From assembly GCA_031179165.1 (NCBI GenBank), contig JAPSIC010000017.1, forward strand, positions 1 through 34,533: 34,533 nt of DNA, read 5' to 3'. The position numbers and the translations under genes are program-made. Under the pieces are notes generated by a model. It was not told the DNA's origin. It saw nothing but the letters and a program-made list of their open reading frames with translations, and searched no databases. The DNA is from Brevibacterium sp. GTDB lineage: Bacteria > Actinomycetota > Actinomycetes > Actinomycetales > Brevibacteriaceae. Below are positions 21,093-28,852 of this stretch, piece after piece (positions within the stretch are counted from its first letter, which is position 1; each line of letters opens with the position of its first letter).

Positions 21093-22405
21093 CGCTGGGC
21101 CTTCTCTCCGGTCCGCACGGATCTGCCCACCCACACCTCACCGTCTCGCTCGCCGGCGAGCTCCCCGTGGACGAGTTCGCCGGCGACCCGGGTGAGGACG
21201 CCGACGCCGCGGACCATGTCCTCATCGGTGGTGAATTCGCGTTCGCAGTGGGAGACTCCGTCGACGCTGGGCACGAACATCATCACGGCGGGCACGCGCG
21301 CGTTCATCGCGACCGAGTCGTGCCCGGCCATGGTCTCGAGGCGGCGGATGGTCAGCCCTTCGTTGGCGACGGCCTTCTCCGCCAGCTCGACTCCCGCCTC
21401 GGGGAAGAAGCGCTTCTCGCGGATGTCGAAGTCCTCGACGTTGATGGTGATGTCGTGGCCCCGGGCGATGTCGTCGATCCGGCGAAGCAGGATCTCCCGG
21501 GCGGCCCTGACGATCTCGGGGTCGGAGGAACGGAGGTCGGCGACCATGTGCACCCGGCGGGGCACGACGATCGGGGAGTTCGGTTCGACGACGTGCTGGC
21601 CGACCGAGGACACGAGCGCCTCCTCGGCGAACTCGTTCGTCACGTCGTGGACGGCGAGGACCACCTTCGCCCCGGACACGAGGGCGTCGTGCCGGTCGGC
21701 CATCGCGGTGGCTCCGGTGTGGGACTGCTCGCCGATGACGTCGATGTCGAGCTTCTGCGTGTACCAGCTGGATTCGACGACCCCGATGTCGGTCGCCTCG
21801 CGTTCGAGGATGCGTCCCTGTTCGATGTGGATCTCGGCGTAGGAGATCGCCTCCGGCGGGGTGTCGGTGCCGGCGCAGCCGATGGCGGACAGCGCCTCGG
21901 CGACGGAGGTTCCCTCGAGGTCGCGCACGGCCAGCATCTCCTCGAGGTCGAACAGCCCGGCGTAGACGGAGCTGCCCATGATCGAGGGGGCGAATCGCCC
22001 GCCCTCCTCGTTGAACCAGTTGACGACGGCGAGGTTGTACTTCGGGGTCGGGCCCGCCTCGGCGACGTCCTCCTTGATCCGCAGGGCCGCGAACAGGGCG
22101 GCGATGACGCCGTAGGCTCCGTCGAAGCGCCCGCCCAGCGGCTGGGAGTCGAGGTGGGAGCCGATGAGGACGTAGGGGGCGTTCGGCACGAACTCGAGGC
22201 AGGCGAACATGTTGCCGATCGCGTCGACGCGGACCTCGAAGCCGTGGGACTGCGCCCAGGTGCGCATCCAGTCGCGAGTCTGCGCGTCCTCGGGAGTGGC
22301 GGCCTGGCGGTCGACGCCGTTGTTGTCGGTCGCGCCGATCGTGGCGACGCGGTGGAAGTCGGCCAGGAAGGTCGCGTCGGACGAGGATGCTGGGGTCTCG
22401 GGCAT
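21089..22405 (-). CDS. Zn-dependent M20 hydrolase (N-carbamoyl-L-amino-acid hydrolase / hydantoinase-carbamoylase family)
   Basis: A 438-residue two-metal hydrolase of the hydantoinase/carbamoylase group in family M20. Metal-binding and catalytic motifs are GSHLDSQPLGGRFDG (His84, Asp86, Asp95), NEEGGRF (Glu133, Glu134) and EIHIEQG (His193), with the late SVDGVSH signature carrying the last His. These enzymes hydrolyse N-carbamoyl amino acids, ureidoglycolate-like compounds or beta-ureidopropionate, releasing CO2 and NH3. ATG 22405 follows GAAGGA. Upstream, 53 bases away, is an MHS-type carrier; downstream the amidase starts within its stop codon. This is a coherent uptake-and-hydrolysis unit for a ureido or amide compound. 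Exact substrate unknown. Confidence 0.88.
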   Translation of the reverse strand: MPETPASSSDATFLADFHRVATIGATDNNGVDRQAATPEDAQTRDWMRTWAQSHGFEVRVDAIGNMFACLEFVPNAPYVLIGSHLDSQPLGGRFDGAYGVIAALFAALRIKEDVAEAGPTPKYNLAVVNWFNEEGGRFAPSIMGSSVYAGLFDLEEMLAVRDLEGTSVAEALSAIGCAGTDTPPEAISYAEIHIEQGRILEREATDIGVVESSWYTQKLDIDVIGEQSHTGATAMADRHDALVSGAKVVLAVHDVTNEFAEEALVSSVGQHVVEPNSPIVVPRRVHMVADLRSSDPEIVRAAREILLRRIDDIARGHDITINVEDFDIREKRFFPEAGVELAEKAVANEGLTIRRLETMAGHDSVAMNARVPAVMMFVPSVDGVSHCEREFTTDEDMVRGVGVLTRVAGELVHGELAGERDGEVWVGRSVRTGEKAQR

Positions 22406-22458
22406 GTGGGTTCCTTCTCGAGCAGGTGGTCTGACGTCAAATGTAGCGCGGGTGCGGC

Positions 22459-23760
22459 TCAGCCGAGGCGGCCGCGGGTCTCGGGCAGGCGGGTGATGAA
22501 GGTGAGGGCGAGGACGATCGCCGCGCACACGCTCATGTAGAAGCCGGGGGCGGTGTTGACGCCGGTGGCGTCGACGAGCCAGGTGCCGACGAACGGGGCG
22601 CTGCCGCCCATCGCGGCGTAGGCGATGTTGTAGCTGATGGCCGCCGAGGTGAACCGGGTGTTCGTCGAGAAGCGCTCACAGAAGAAGGTGTAGCAGCCCC
22701 CGCCGTAGCAGGTCAGGGCGATGACGAAGAGGGTCTGGCCGATGTAGGCGAGGCCGAGGTTGCCGCTGGTGACCATCCCGAAGGCGGGGATCGAGGTCAG
22801 TGCGAGGAGCGCGGAGCCGGTGATGAGCAGCGGTTTGCGGCCGAAGCGGTCGGACAGGTGGCCGAAGATCGGCAGGAGGAGCGTGTAGCTGGCCATCGCG
22901 AGGGCGTTGGTGAGCAGCGCCTGTTCCCGGTTGAGGTCGCCCGTGGTCTGGATGTAGGTGACGAAGTAGGCCGAGAGCATGTAGAAGCCGAGCGCGGTGA
23001 GGCCGAGGACGAAGAACACCTGCAGCATGCCCACCCAGTTCTGCTGGAAGGACTCCCTGATCGGGCTGAATTCCTTCGGCCGCTCCTTCGCCACGGCCTT
23101 GAACAGGTCGCTCTCGTCGGTGCGCGAGCGGATCCACAGACCGACCGCCGACAGCGGCAGCGCGAGGAGGAACGGGATCCGCCAGCCCCAGGACTCGAAG
23201 GAGGCGTCGCTCATCATCGTGCTCAGCAGGAGGATGAGTCCGCCGGCGCAGACCGAGGGCAGTGCGGTCGCGGCGAGGGTGATGTTGATCCACAGTCCGC
23301 GCCGGTTCACGGGGGCGTGTTCGTAGACGAAGGAGGGCCCGCCCACCGATTCGCCGCCGGCGGAGAACCCCTGCCCGAGGCGGGCGAGGATGAGCAGGAT
23401 CGGAGCCGCCCACCCGATCTGGGTGAACCCGGGCAGCACCCCGATCAAGGCGGTGCAGATGCCGACGAGGAAGATCGTGATCGTCAGGGTCCTGCGGCGC
23501 CCGATCTTGTCGCCGAGGGCGCCGAAGAAGAGTCCGCCCAGGGGTCGCATGACGAAGGCGACGCCGAAGGTCGCGAAGATGACGAGCAGACCGGTGATCT
23601 TGTCGCCCTGCGGGAAGAAGTGCTGGGAGAGGATGACGGCGGAGAGGCCGTAGAGGGTGAAGTCGTAGAACTCGACGAACTGGCCGATGCTGCCGCCGAC
23701 GAGCACCTTCTTCTGCATGCTCGTCGTCGATGTGTCCTGCTGGACGCCTGTTGCGGACAT
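22459..23760 (-). CDS. MFS transporter, MHS (metabolite:H+ symporter, ProP/ShiA-like) family
   Basis: A 433-residue 12-helix carrier. It has the MHS hallmarks: GGSIGQFVEFYDFTLYGLSAV in helix 1, the loop motif RPLGGLFFGALGDKIGRRR, and RLGQGFSAGGESVGG in helix 4. Known members import organic acids, betaines, shikimate or ureido compounds by H+ symport. ATG 23760 has GAGGAG seven bases upstream. It is the first gene of the leftward carbamoylase/amidase operon, and a LysR gene ends 178 bases upstream in the same orientation. I infer import of the amide or ureido substrate of the operon. Confidence 0.87.
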   Translation of the reverse strand: MSATGVQQDTSTTSMQKKVLVGGSIGQFVEFYDFTLYGLSAVILSQHFFPQGDKITGLLVIFATFGVAFVMRPLGGLFFGALGDKIGRRRTLTITIFLVGICTALIGVLPGFTQIGWAAPILLILARLGQGFSAGGESVGGPSFVYEHAPVNRRGLWINITLAATALPSVCAGGLILLLSTMMSDASFESWGWRIPFLLALPLSAVGLWIRSRTDESDLFKAVAKERPKEFSPIRESFQQNWVGMLQVFFVLGLTALGFYMLSAYFVTYIQTTGDLNREQALLTNALAMASYTLLLPIFGHLSDRFGRKPLLITGSALLALTSIPAFGMVTSGNLGLAYIGQTLFVIALTCYGGGCYTFFCERFSTNTRFTSAAISYNIAYAAMGGSAPFVGTWLVDATGVNTAPGFYMSVCAAIVLALTFITRLPETRGRLG

Positions 23761-23823
23761 GGAAGCTCCTCTGCTCGTTCACCGTGAACGGCACCATTCT
23801 GGTTGAGCTGCGTCACATCAGTC

Positions 23824-23856
23824 CAACAGATACTTGTTGATCCAGTCATTGAATGA
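23824..23856. promoter_or_regulatory. Candidate LysR-type binding region before the MFS/carbamoylase operon
   Basis: CAACA-N6-TGTTG (23824-23839) and TCATT-G-AATGA (23846-23856) are two small inverted repeats, 64 bases or more upstream of the MFS start, a normal place for LysR recognition sites. Nothing else is recognised in 23761-23938. Confidence 0.3.
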
Positions 23857-23938
23857 ATCGATGAGAGGTGTCGGAGGACGAAGCGATGCGGCGTCGCGGG
23901 AGGAACGTCTTCGGGAGGCCTCAATCTCCCCCGCCTCC

Positions 23939-24856
23939 TCAGTCCCCCGATCCGAGGATCTCGCGGCTGAGTTCGCAGAAGACCTCCGCCCGGCGGCTCA
24001 GCCGCAGCCCCTCCGGCCAGACGAGGGCGAGGTCGATGCTAGGGAAGTCGTCGAGCAGGGGGATGTCGACGGTCCGGGTGCCGATGTAGGTGCCGGGTGA
24101 GACGCTCTGGTTGAGCAGGCTGTAGCCGTGGCCCATCGCGACGAAGGACCGGACGGTCTCGTAGCCGGAGAAACGGTGCCGGATCCGCGGGGTGACGCCA
24201 GCGATGCGGAAGAGCTCGTCGTAGTACTGCCGGCTGTAGGGCATGTCGAGCTGGATGTAGTTCTCCTCGGCGAGCTCGCGCAGGTGGATCGGCTCCGGCG
24301 GGCCCTCTCCCCCGCCGAGGCGGTGCTTCGTCGAGACGAGGGCGTGGGGTCGGACGACGTCGACGAGGTAGGTGTCGAACCGGCTCGTCAGGCCGAGCGT
24401 GTACATCAGCGCGATGTCGCACTCGCCGGCGAGCAGGGCCCGCTGCAGGGTGTCGAGGTCGGCTTCGAAGTAGTTGACGGTGACCTGCGGGTAGCGCTTC
24501 TCGAACTCCTGGTGGATGAGCGGGAGGCGGACGGGCGCGATCGGTGAGAACACGCCGACCGTGAGCCGCCCGCTGACCGAGCGGCCGAGGCCCTGGGCGG
24601 TCTCACCGAGGGCGTCGGAGGCCTCGAGGAAGGTGTTCACCTCGGACAGGAAGCGCCGCCCGGCCGGCGAGAGCACGACCGAGCGGTTCTTCTGCCGGAT
24701 GAAGAGGTCGATGCCCAGGGTCCGCTCGAGCTGGGCCATCGCCGTCGAGATCGCGGACTGGGTGATGTTGAGCTTCTTCGCCGCCTCCGTCATGTTCTCC
24801 CGGCGCGCGACTTCCTGGAAGTACCGCAGCTGCACGAGGGTGTAGTCAAGGGCCAT
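23939..24856 (-). CDS. LysR-family transcriptional regulator
   Basis: A 305-residue LysR regulator. The N-terminal helix-turn-helix (residues 3-60) reads YTLVQLRYFQEVARRENMTE and NITQSAISTAMAQLERTLG. The C-terminal periplasmic-binding-like effector domain begins about residue 88 (GRLTVGVFSPIAPVRLP). It is on the same strand and directly upstream of the MFS/carbamoylase/amidase operon, so it probably activates it in response to the imported substrate. Starts at 24868 or 24865 are also open. I prefer ATG 24856 because MALDYTLVQLRYF matches the usual family beginning, but none of the three has a strong ribosome site. Confidence 0.85.
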   Translation of the reverse strand: MALDYTLVQLRYFQEVARRENMTEAAKKLNITQSAISTAMAQLERTLGIDLFIRQKNRSVVLSPAGRRFLSEVNTFLEASDALGETAQGLGRSVSGRLTVGVFSPIAPVRLPLIHQEFEKRYPQVTVNYFEADLDTLQRALLAGECDIALMYTLGLTSRFDTYLVDVVRPHALVSTKHRLGGGEGPPEPIHLRELAEENYIQLDMPYSRQYYDELFRIAGVTPRIRHRFSGYETVRSFVAMGHGYSLLNQSVSPGTYIGTRTVDIPLLDDFPSIDLALVWPEGLRLSRRAEVFCELSREILGSGD

Positions 24857-24919
24857 GGCCCACATCATTCCACGTCAGGAGCCCGCGTCGGCAGGCCGCC
24901 CGCCTCACCCTCGACCCCT

Positions 24920-25372
24920 TCACTCATCAGCCTTGGGTCCGGTCCAGTACGGGTCGACGATCTCGCGCAGGCGCAGCAGGAGTGCACGGAGCTCCTCGAC
25001 ACCGTCCTCGCCGAGGCGGGCCTTCCATTCCGCCTCCACACGGGCCTCGACCGTCCGGGCGAGTGCAATCGCCTCGCGGCCCTTGTCGGTGATCGTGATG
25101 AGGCGGGCGCGGCCGTCCCGCGGGTCCGGGGAGCGGGTGAGGTAGCCGGCCGCGACGAGCTCGTCGACGAGGTAGGCCGCGCTCTGCTTGGTCAGCTGCG
25201 CCGACTCGGCCAGATCCGTCAGCCGGGAGCCCGCGTCGTCGACGCGCTCGAACAGGCGCGCCTGGGACAGGGTGACCTGATGGCCGGCGGCGATCACCTC
25301 GGCCATGACCCGCTGTTCCATGTGCCGGTAGACGAGGAAGGCCAGCAGTCCGATATTGGGCTCGTTCGTCAT
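24920..25372 (-). CDS. MarR-family transcriptional regulator
   Basis: A 150-residue winged-helix dimeric repressor. It carries the MarR core: LTDLAESAQLTKQSAAYLVDELVAAGYL as recognition helix and SPDPRDGRARLITITDKG as wing (residues 51-100). ATG 25372 has GAGGGAGGA directly before it, with close spacing. It is divergent from the MDMPI-type enzyme, and a perfect 8-bp inverted repeat lies at 25419-25437 on the -10 of the rightward promoter, so it very likely represses that gene and itself. MarR proteins usually respond to phenolic or oxidant ligands, which fits a thiol-dependent detoxification enzyme (inference). Confidence 0.87.
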   Translation of the reverse strand: MTNEPNIGLLAFLVYRHMEQRVMAEVIAAGHQVTLSQARLFERVDDAGSRLTDLAESAQLTKQSAAYLVDELVAAGYLTRSPDPRDGRARLITITDKGREAIALARTVEARVEAEWKARLGEDGVEELRALLLRLREIVDPYWTGPKADE

Positions 25373-25390
25373 TCCTCCCTCATCTCCCTC

Positions 25391-25437
25391 TTGTCGCGAC
25401 GTCCGTCACGTTCTATAATAGTCAGACTATCTGACTA
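25391..25437 (+). promoter_or_regulatory. Promoter with overlapping MarR operator
   Basis: TTGTCG (25391-25396), 17 bases, TATAAT (25414-25419) form a near-consensus promoter for the MDMPI-type gene. TAGTCAGA-CTA-TCTGACTA (25419-25437), a perfect inverted repeat, covers its -10 end and start site. The divergent MarR gene lies within 50 bases. Strong candidate operator for that protein. Confidence 0.7.
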
Positions 25438-25505
25438 AATCACCGGATGCGACCAACTCGGCTTCTCCTCATCCTTCACCGTCAACCAATCACCGAAAGA
25501 AGCCC

Positions 25506-26171
25506 ATGATGGACTCGACACTGTGGTCCGTGGTCGAGGCGGAACGACTCAGCCTCGCCGACCTGCTCTCCGATCTGTCCCCCGAACACTGGGAGACGCA
25601 GTCCCTGTGCTCCGAATGGCGGGTGCGCGATGTCGCGGCCCACCTGTCGATGACTCCCACCGAGCCGTCGATGGGCACGATAGTCCGCGGTGTGATCCGG
25701 TCCCGCGGCGACATCTGGGCGTTCGGCCGCGACGTCGCCCGTGACCATGCCCGTCGCCCGGTCGAGGCGATCGTTGCGGAGCTGCGTCGGGACGCCGCCT
25801 CCCGGCACCTGCCGGCATTGACGAACGGGGACAACACCCTCCTCGACATCCTCGTCCACGCGCAGGACATCTCCCGGCCGCTCGGAATCGATCATCCGAC
25901 GCCCGTGGCCGGCGGGACCGCCGCGCTCCACCGCGCATGGACGATGGGATGGCCGTTCTTCGCCAAGCGCCGGCTGCGGGGACTGCGACTGGTCGCCGAT
26001 GACGCCGACGTCAGCGTCGGCGAGGGGCAGGCGGTCGAGGGTCACCTCGCCGATCTGCTCCTGCTCGTCACCGGCCGCACCGCCGCGGCCGCTCCTCGCC
26101 TCCGCGGACCGGGAGTCGACGCGCTCACACGCGCGATGACGCCGAAATCCGCGAAGAAGCCGATGCCGTGA
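25506..26171 (+). CDS. Maleylpyruvate isomerase family mycothiol-dependent enzyme (MDMPI/DinB fold)
   Basis: A 221-residue protein of the MDMPI N-terminal/DinB-like four-helix fold (TIGR03083-like). The family pattern shows in WETQSLCSEWRVRDVAAHLS, with His46 as probable metal ligand, and TLLDILVHAQDISRPLG, where Asp114/His118 match the family's paired ligand spacing. Members bind Zn and use mycothiol for isomerisation or conjugation, and many are uncharacterised. ATG 25506 is followed by an alternative ATG at 25509; the ribosome site is weak. It is driven by a strong promoter with a MarR operator and is convergent with the nitrilase-family gene, 33 bases away. A role in detoxifying an electrophile or phenolic compound is inferred from regulator type. 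Confidence 0.82.
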   Translation: MMDSTLWSVVEAERLSLADLLSDLSPEHWETQSLCSEWRVRDVAAHLSMTPTEPSMGTIVRGVIRSRGDIWAFGRDVARDHARRPVEAIVAELRRDAASRHLPALTNGDNTLLDILVHAQDISRPLGIDHPTPVAGGTAALHRAWTMGWPFFAKRRLRGLRLVADDADVSVGEGQAVEGHLADLLLLVTGRTAAAAPRLRGPGVDALTRAMTPKSAKKPMP

Positions 26172-26204
26172 CCGTGCGCGCGCGACCATTCTCGCCCCGG
26201 ACCC

Positions 26205-27026
26205 TCAGCCTCGGGCCGGGTCGTCACCGAGCTCGAGCAGGTAGGGGTTGACCTTCCGCGCCTGCGCGATGGCGGCGGCACTCACCTCGACGACCGCGAC
26301 GCCGCGGCCGTCGTCGATGAGCGCCGCATTGTGACCGAACGGGGTGGCGATGCAGCTGTGCCCGGTGAAGCCGGGGCCGCAGTGATTGGCATACGCGATC
26401 ACGACCCCGTTCTCCAGCGCCCGAGCCGGCACCTGGAGGGTGGAGGTCTGCGTGGCGGAATAGCTCCAGGCGCCGCGCGGGCCACCGGCCTCCGCCTGCG
26501 GCTCCAGGTGGAAGTCGAGCACCGGAACCGCCGTGGGCACGAGGAGGACCTGCGCTCCGGCCCGGGCGAGCGCGCGGCCGAACTCGGGGAACTCCACATC
26601 GAAGCAGATCCCCAGCCCGAAGGCCAGGCCCTGCCACGACACGAGTTCTCCGTACTGCGGGCCGGGGACGAAATGGTGCTTCTCGACGTCGAACAGGTGA
26701 TGCTTGGCCACCCGCGCGATCTCCTCGCCGGACGGGATGAAGAACGACGCGCAGATGTGCGGTCCCGAGTGGTCGACGGTCGAGGCGACGAGGGCGACGC
26801 CGGCGGCTCGGGCGATCGCTGACAGCCGGCCGCGGATCGCCTCGGCGTCGTGGGCGGCGGCACCCGCAGGGTCGTATCCGGTCGCGAAGAGCTCCGGGGT
26901 GACGACGAGGTCGGCCCCGGCCTCGGCGGCCTGGACGACCAGCGTCTCCAACCGACCCAGATTCCCCTCGACATCACCGATGACGGCGTCCGCCTGGACG
27001 ATCCCCAGCTTCACGATCGCATCCAC
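26205..27026 (-). CDS. Carbon-nitrogen hydrolase (nitrilase superfamily)
   Basis: A 273-residue cytoplasmic hydrolase of the nitrilase superfamily. The Glu-Lys-Cys triad can be read as Glu45 (VVTPELFATGYDP), Lys108 (RVAKHHLFD) and Cys141 (GLGICFDVEFPEFGR). Branch members hydrolyse N-carbamoyl amines, aliphatic amides or omega-amides. The GTG start at 27026 follows GGGAGAGGGAC; an ATG at 27022 is in another frame. It is divergent from the small protein/NCS1 permease operon, and two matching palindromes in the shared region (27071-27087 and 27124-27150) suggest joint control. Hydrolysis of the compound imported by the NCS1 carrier, perhaps a ring-opened base or carbamoyl compound, is inferred. 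Confidence 0.87.
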   Translation of the reverse strand: MDAIVKLGIVQADAVIGDVEGNLGRLETLVVQAAEAGADLVVTPELFATGYDPAGAAAHDAEAIRGRLSAIARAAGVALVASTVDHSGPHICASFFIPSGEEIARVAKHHLFDVEKHHFVPGPQYGELVSWQGLAFGLGICFDVEFPEFGRALARAGAQVLLVPTAVPVLDFHLEPQAEAGGPRGAWSYSATQTSTLQVPARALENGVVIAYANHCGPGFTGHSCIATPFGHNAALIDDGRGVAVVEVSAAAIAQARKVNPYLLELGDDPARG

Positions 27027-27070
27027 GTCCCTCTCCCGCCCCGGCGACGACCACCTGCCGCCGAAGATTT

Positions 27071-27150
27071 ACCAAATCAATTTTGGTTCAAGCATTGACG
27101 AGATCGGCGCGACGCGCAACACTGGTAAACCAAACCTCTTTTGGTTTACC
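27071..27150. promoter_or_regulatory. Two related palindromic operators between divergent units
   Basis: Site 1 (27071-27087) is ACCAAA-N5-TTTGGT. Site 2 (27124-27150) is GGTAAACCAAA-N5-TTTGGTTTACC, an 11-bp perfect inverted repeat containing the same 17-bp core. Centres are 58 bases apart, between the nitrilase-family gene (start 27026) and the small membrane protein (start 27191). The TetR protein encoded at 29979 in the rightward operon is the likely binder. TTGACG (27095-27100) between them may be a -35. Confidence 0.65.
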
Positions 27151-27190
27151 TGACGTACCGTCCCACCGTCTCACCACTCAGGAGTCAACG

Positions 27191-27403
27191 ATGACACTGC
27201 CCACGAGCACCTTCGTGAGCACCTTGGTCGACACCGGCACCTCGCCGGCCGTGGCCGAGGAGCTCGAACGCCGGATCGAGATCATCGAATCCGAGGAAGC
27301 CCACGACAGCTCCCGCCTTCCCCTCTCCCCGACGGAGCTCGCCGTCTACATCGGCACCGCCCTCGCGGCCTGCCTCATCGGCCTGCTGGTGGTGGCACTG
27401 TGA
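27191..27403 (+). CDS. 70-residue single-helix membrane protein coupled to the NCS1 permease
   Basis: A small hypothetical protein. Residues 1-47 are soluble and acidic (including AVAEELERRIEIIESEEAHD, a likely short helix). Residues 49-70 (LAVYIGTALAACLIGLLVVAL) are a C-terminal transmembrane helix with almost nothing beyond, so it looks tail-anchored with its N-terminus in the cytoplasm. ATG 27191 follows AGGAG. Its stop overlaps the GTG start of the permease (GTGA, 27400-27403), which argues for a fixed ratio with the permease. I do not recognise the family. It may be a small accessory subunit of the carrier (inference). Confidence 0.75.
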   Translation: MTLPTSTFVSTLVDTGTSPAVAEELERRIEIIESEEAHDSSRLPLSPTELAVYIGTALAACLIGLLVVAL

Positions 27404-28803
27404 GCCGGGACTCCGAGCTCGCACGCGAGCACATCTACGGCACCTTCCCCCTGCTGCGCTCCGAACGGACCTGGTCGGGGTGGGACTTCACCTGGGTCAA
27501 CACGGCGTTGGCGATCGCCACCTGGGCGTTCCTCGTCGGCGGCTCCACCGCCCTGCTCGTCGGGTTCGCCGATGGGGTCGCCGCCATGATCATCGGCAAC
27601 GCGATCGGGCTGTGCTTCATGGTCCTCGCCTCAATCCCTGCCTCCCAGCGCTTCGGCGCCGAGCAGTACACCCTGCTGCGGGGCGCATTCGGAGTCGTCG
27701 GCGTCGGCCTCATCGTCTTCACGATCATCCTCATCACGGAGATGGGATGGTCCTCGCTGCTGGCCGTGATGGCCGGACGCGCCACCAGCCAGGTCGCCGG
27801 CACGATGCTCGGCACCGAGTTCGACCAGTACGGCCCGCTCGTGACCATCGGCGGTCTCGCCGCCATCGGCATCGCCTGGTTCGTGCTCTCCCGGGGACCC
27901 GTGACGATCGGCCGGTTCAACAGGTTCGTCGCCCCGGGTCTGGCGATCATCACGGTCGTGATGATGATCGTGCTCATCACCACCACCTCGTGGGACACAC
28001 TGCGCGAGGCCTCACCCCTGGCCCCCTTCGACGACGAGACCCTCAACTTCATGGTCGCCGTCGAGTTCAACGTCGGGGTGGGCGTCTCCTGGTATCCGGT
28101 CATGGGGTCACTGGCGCGGATGACCCGCAGCCGCCGCGCCGCGGTCTGGCCGGCATTCGGCGCCCTGTTCCTCGCCACCGTCATCGCCCAGGCCGTCGGC
28201 ATGGCCGCCGCCCTGACCCTCGGCGATTCCGATCCGACCTACTGGATGGTGCCGCTGGGCGGGCCGATCCTCGGCATCGCCGTGCTCATCTTCATCGGCT
28301 TCGCGAACATCACCTCGATGTCCTCGATCGTGTACTCGACGATCCTCGCGATCAGGCAGTCCTCCGGCCACCTGCTCAGCGATGTCCCGTGGAAGTACCT
28401 CACCGCCGGGTTCTTCGTCCTCCCGGCCGTGCTCACCTTCTTCCCCCAGTTCATGTACGAGCAGTTCATGATCTTCGTGTCGATCTCGGGGGCGTTCCTC
28501 ACCTCGATCTGCGGCGTGGCCCTGGCCGACTACTTCGTCCTCCGGCGCCAGAGCATGGACCTGCGCGAGCTCCACCTCGGCGGGCACGGACACCTCTACG
28601 CCTATGCCGGCGGCATCAACTGGGCGGGAATCGGGTCCGTGCTCGCGGGCGCCGCGTTCTACCTGTGGCTCTACAACCCGGTCACGCTCGAGACGAACGC
28701 CGCGTTCTCCGTCATCACGGCCTCCCTGCCCGCCGCGGTCCTCGCCGCCATCGTCTACCTCCTCGCCTTCCGCCTCCTCTACGCCCGTCACCTGACGCGC
28801 TGA
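27400..28803 (+). CDS. NCS1 family cytosine/purine-type permease
   Basis: A 467-residue, 12-helix nucleobase:cation symporter-1 family protein. Family features include the N-terminal ERTWSGWDFTWVNTALAIATW, where related carriers have a W-x-N helix-1 motif, and FMVAVEFNVGVGVSWYPVMGSLAR in the helix-6 region. NCS1 members import cytosine, purines, allantoin, hydantoins or thiamine precursors with H+ or Na+. The GTG start at 27400 is set by the 4-base overlap with the small membrane protein. It is followed, 49 bases on, by a zinc dehydrogenase and then a TetR gene, and faces a C-N hydrolase across paired operators, so it is the uptake step of a nitrogen-compound module. Substrate unknown. Confidence 0.86.
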   Translation: MSRDSELAREHIYGTFPLLRSERTWSGWDFTWVNTALAIATWAFLVGGSTALLVGFADGVAAMIIGNAIGLCFMVLASIPASQRFGAEQYTLLRGAFGVVGVGLIVFTIILITEMGWSSLLAVMAGRATSQVAGTMLGTEFDQYGPLVTIGGLAAIGIAWFVLSRGPVTIGRFNRFVAPGLAIITVVMMIVLITTTSWDTLREASPLAPFDDETLNFMVAVEFNVGVGVSWYPVMGSLARMTRSRRAAVWPAFGALFLATVIAQAVGMAAALTLGDSDPTYWMVPLGGPILGIAVLIFIGFANITSMSSIVYSTILAIRQSSGHLLSDVPWKYLTAGFFVLPAVLTFFPQFMYEQFMIFVSISGAFLTSICGVALADYFVLRRQSMDLRELHLGGHGHLYAYAGGINWAGIGSVLAGAAFYLWLYNPVTLETNAAFSVITASLPAAVLAAIVYLLAFRLLYARHLTR

Positions 28804-28852
28804 GTCCGGCACCCGACCCCAATCCTCCACCACCCTTCGTCCAAGGAGAAGA

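Noticed and set aside
21062-22540. 492-codon plus-strand frame opposite the M20 hydrolase
   Set aside because: The M20 gene has all metal motifs and a good ribosome site; the antisense frame has none.
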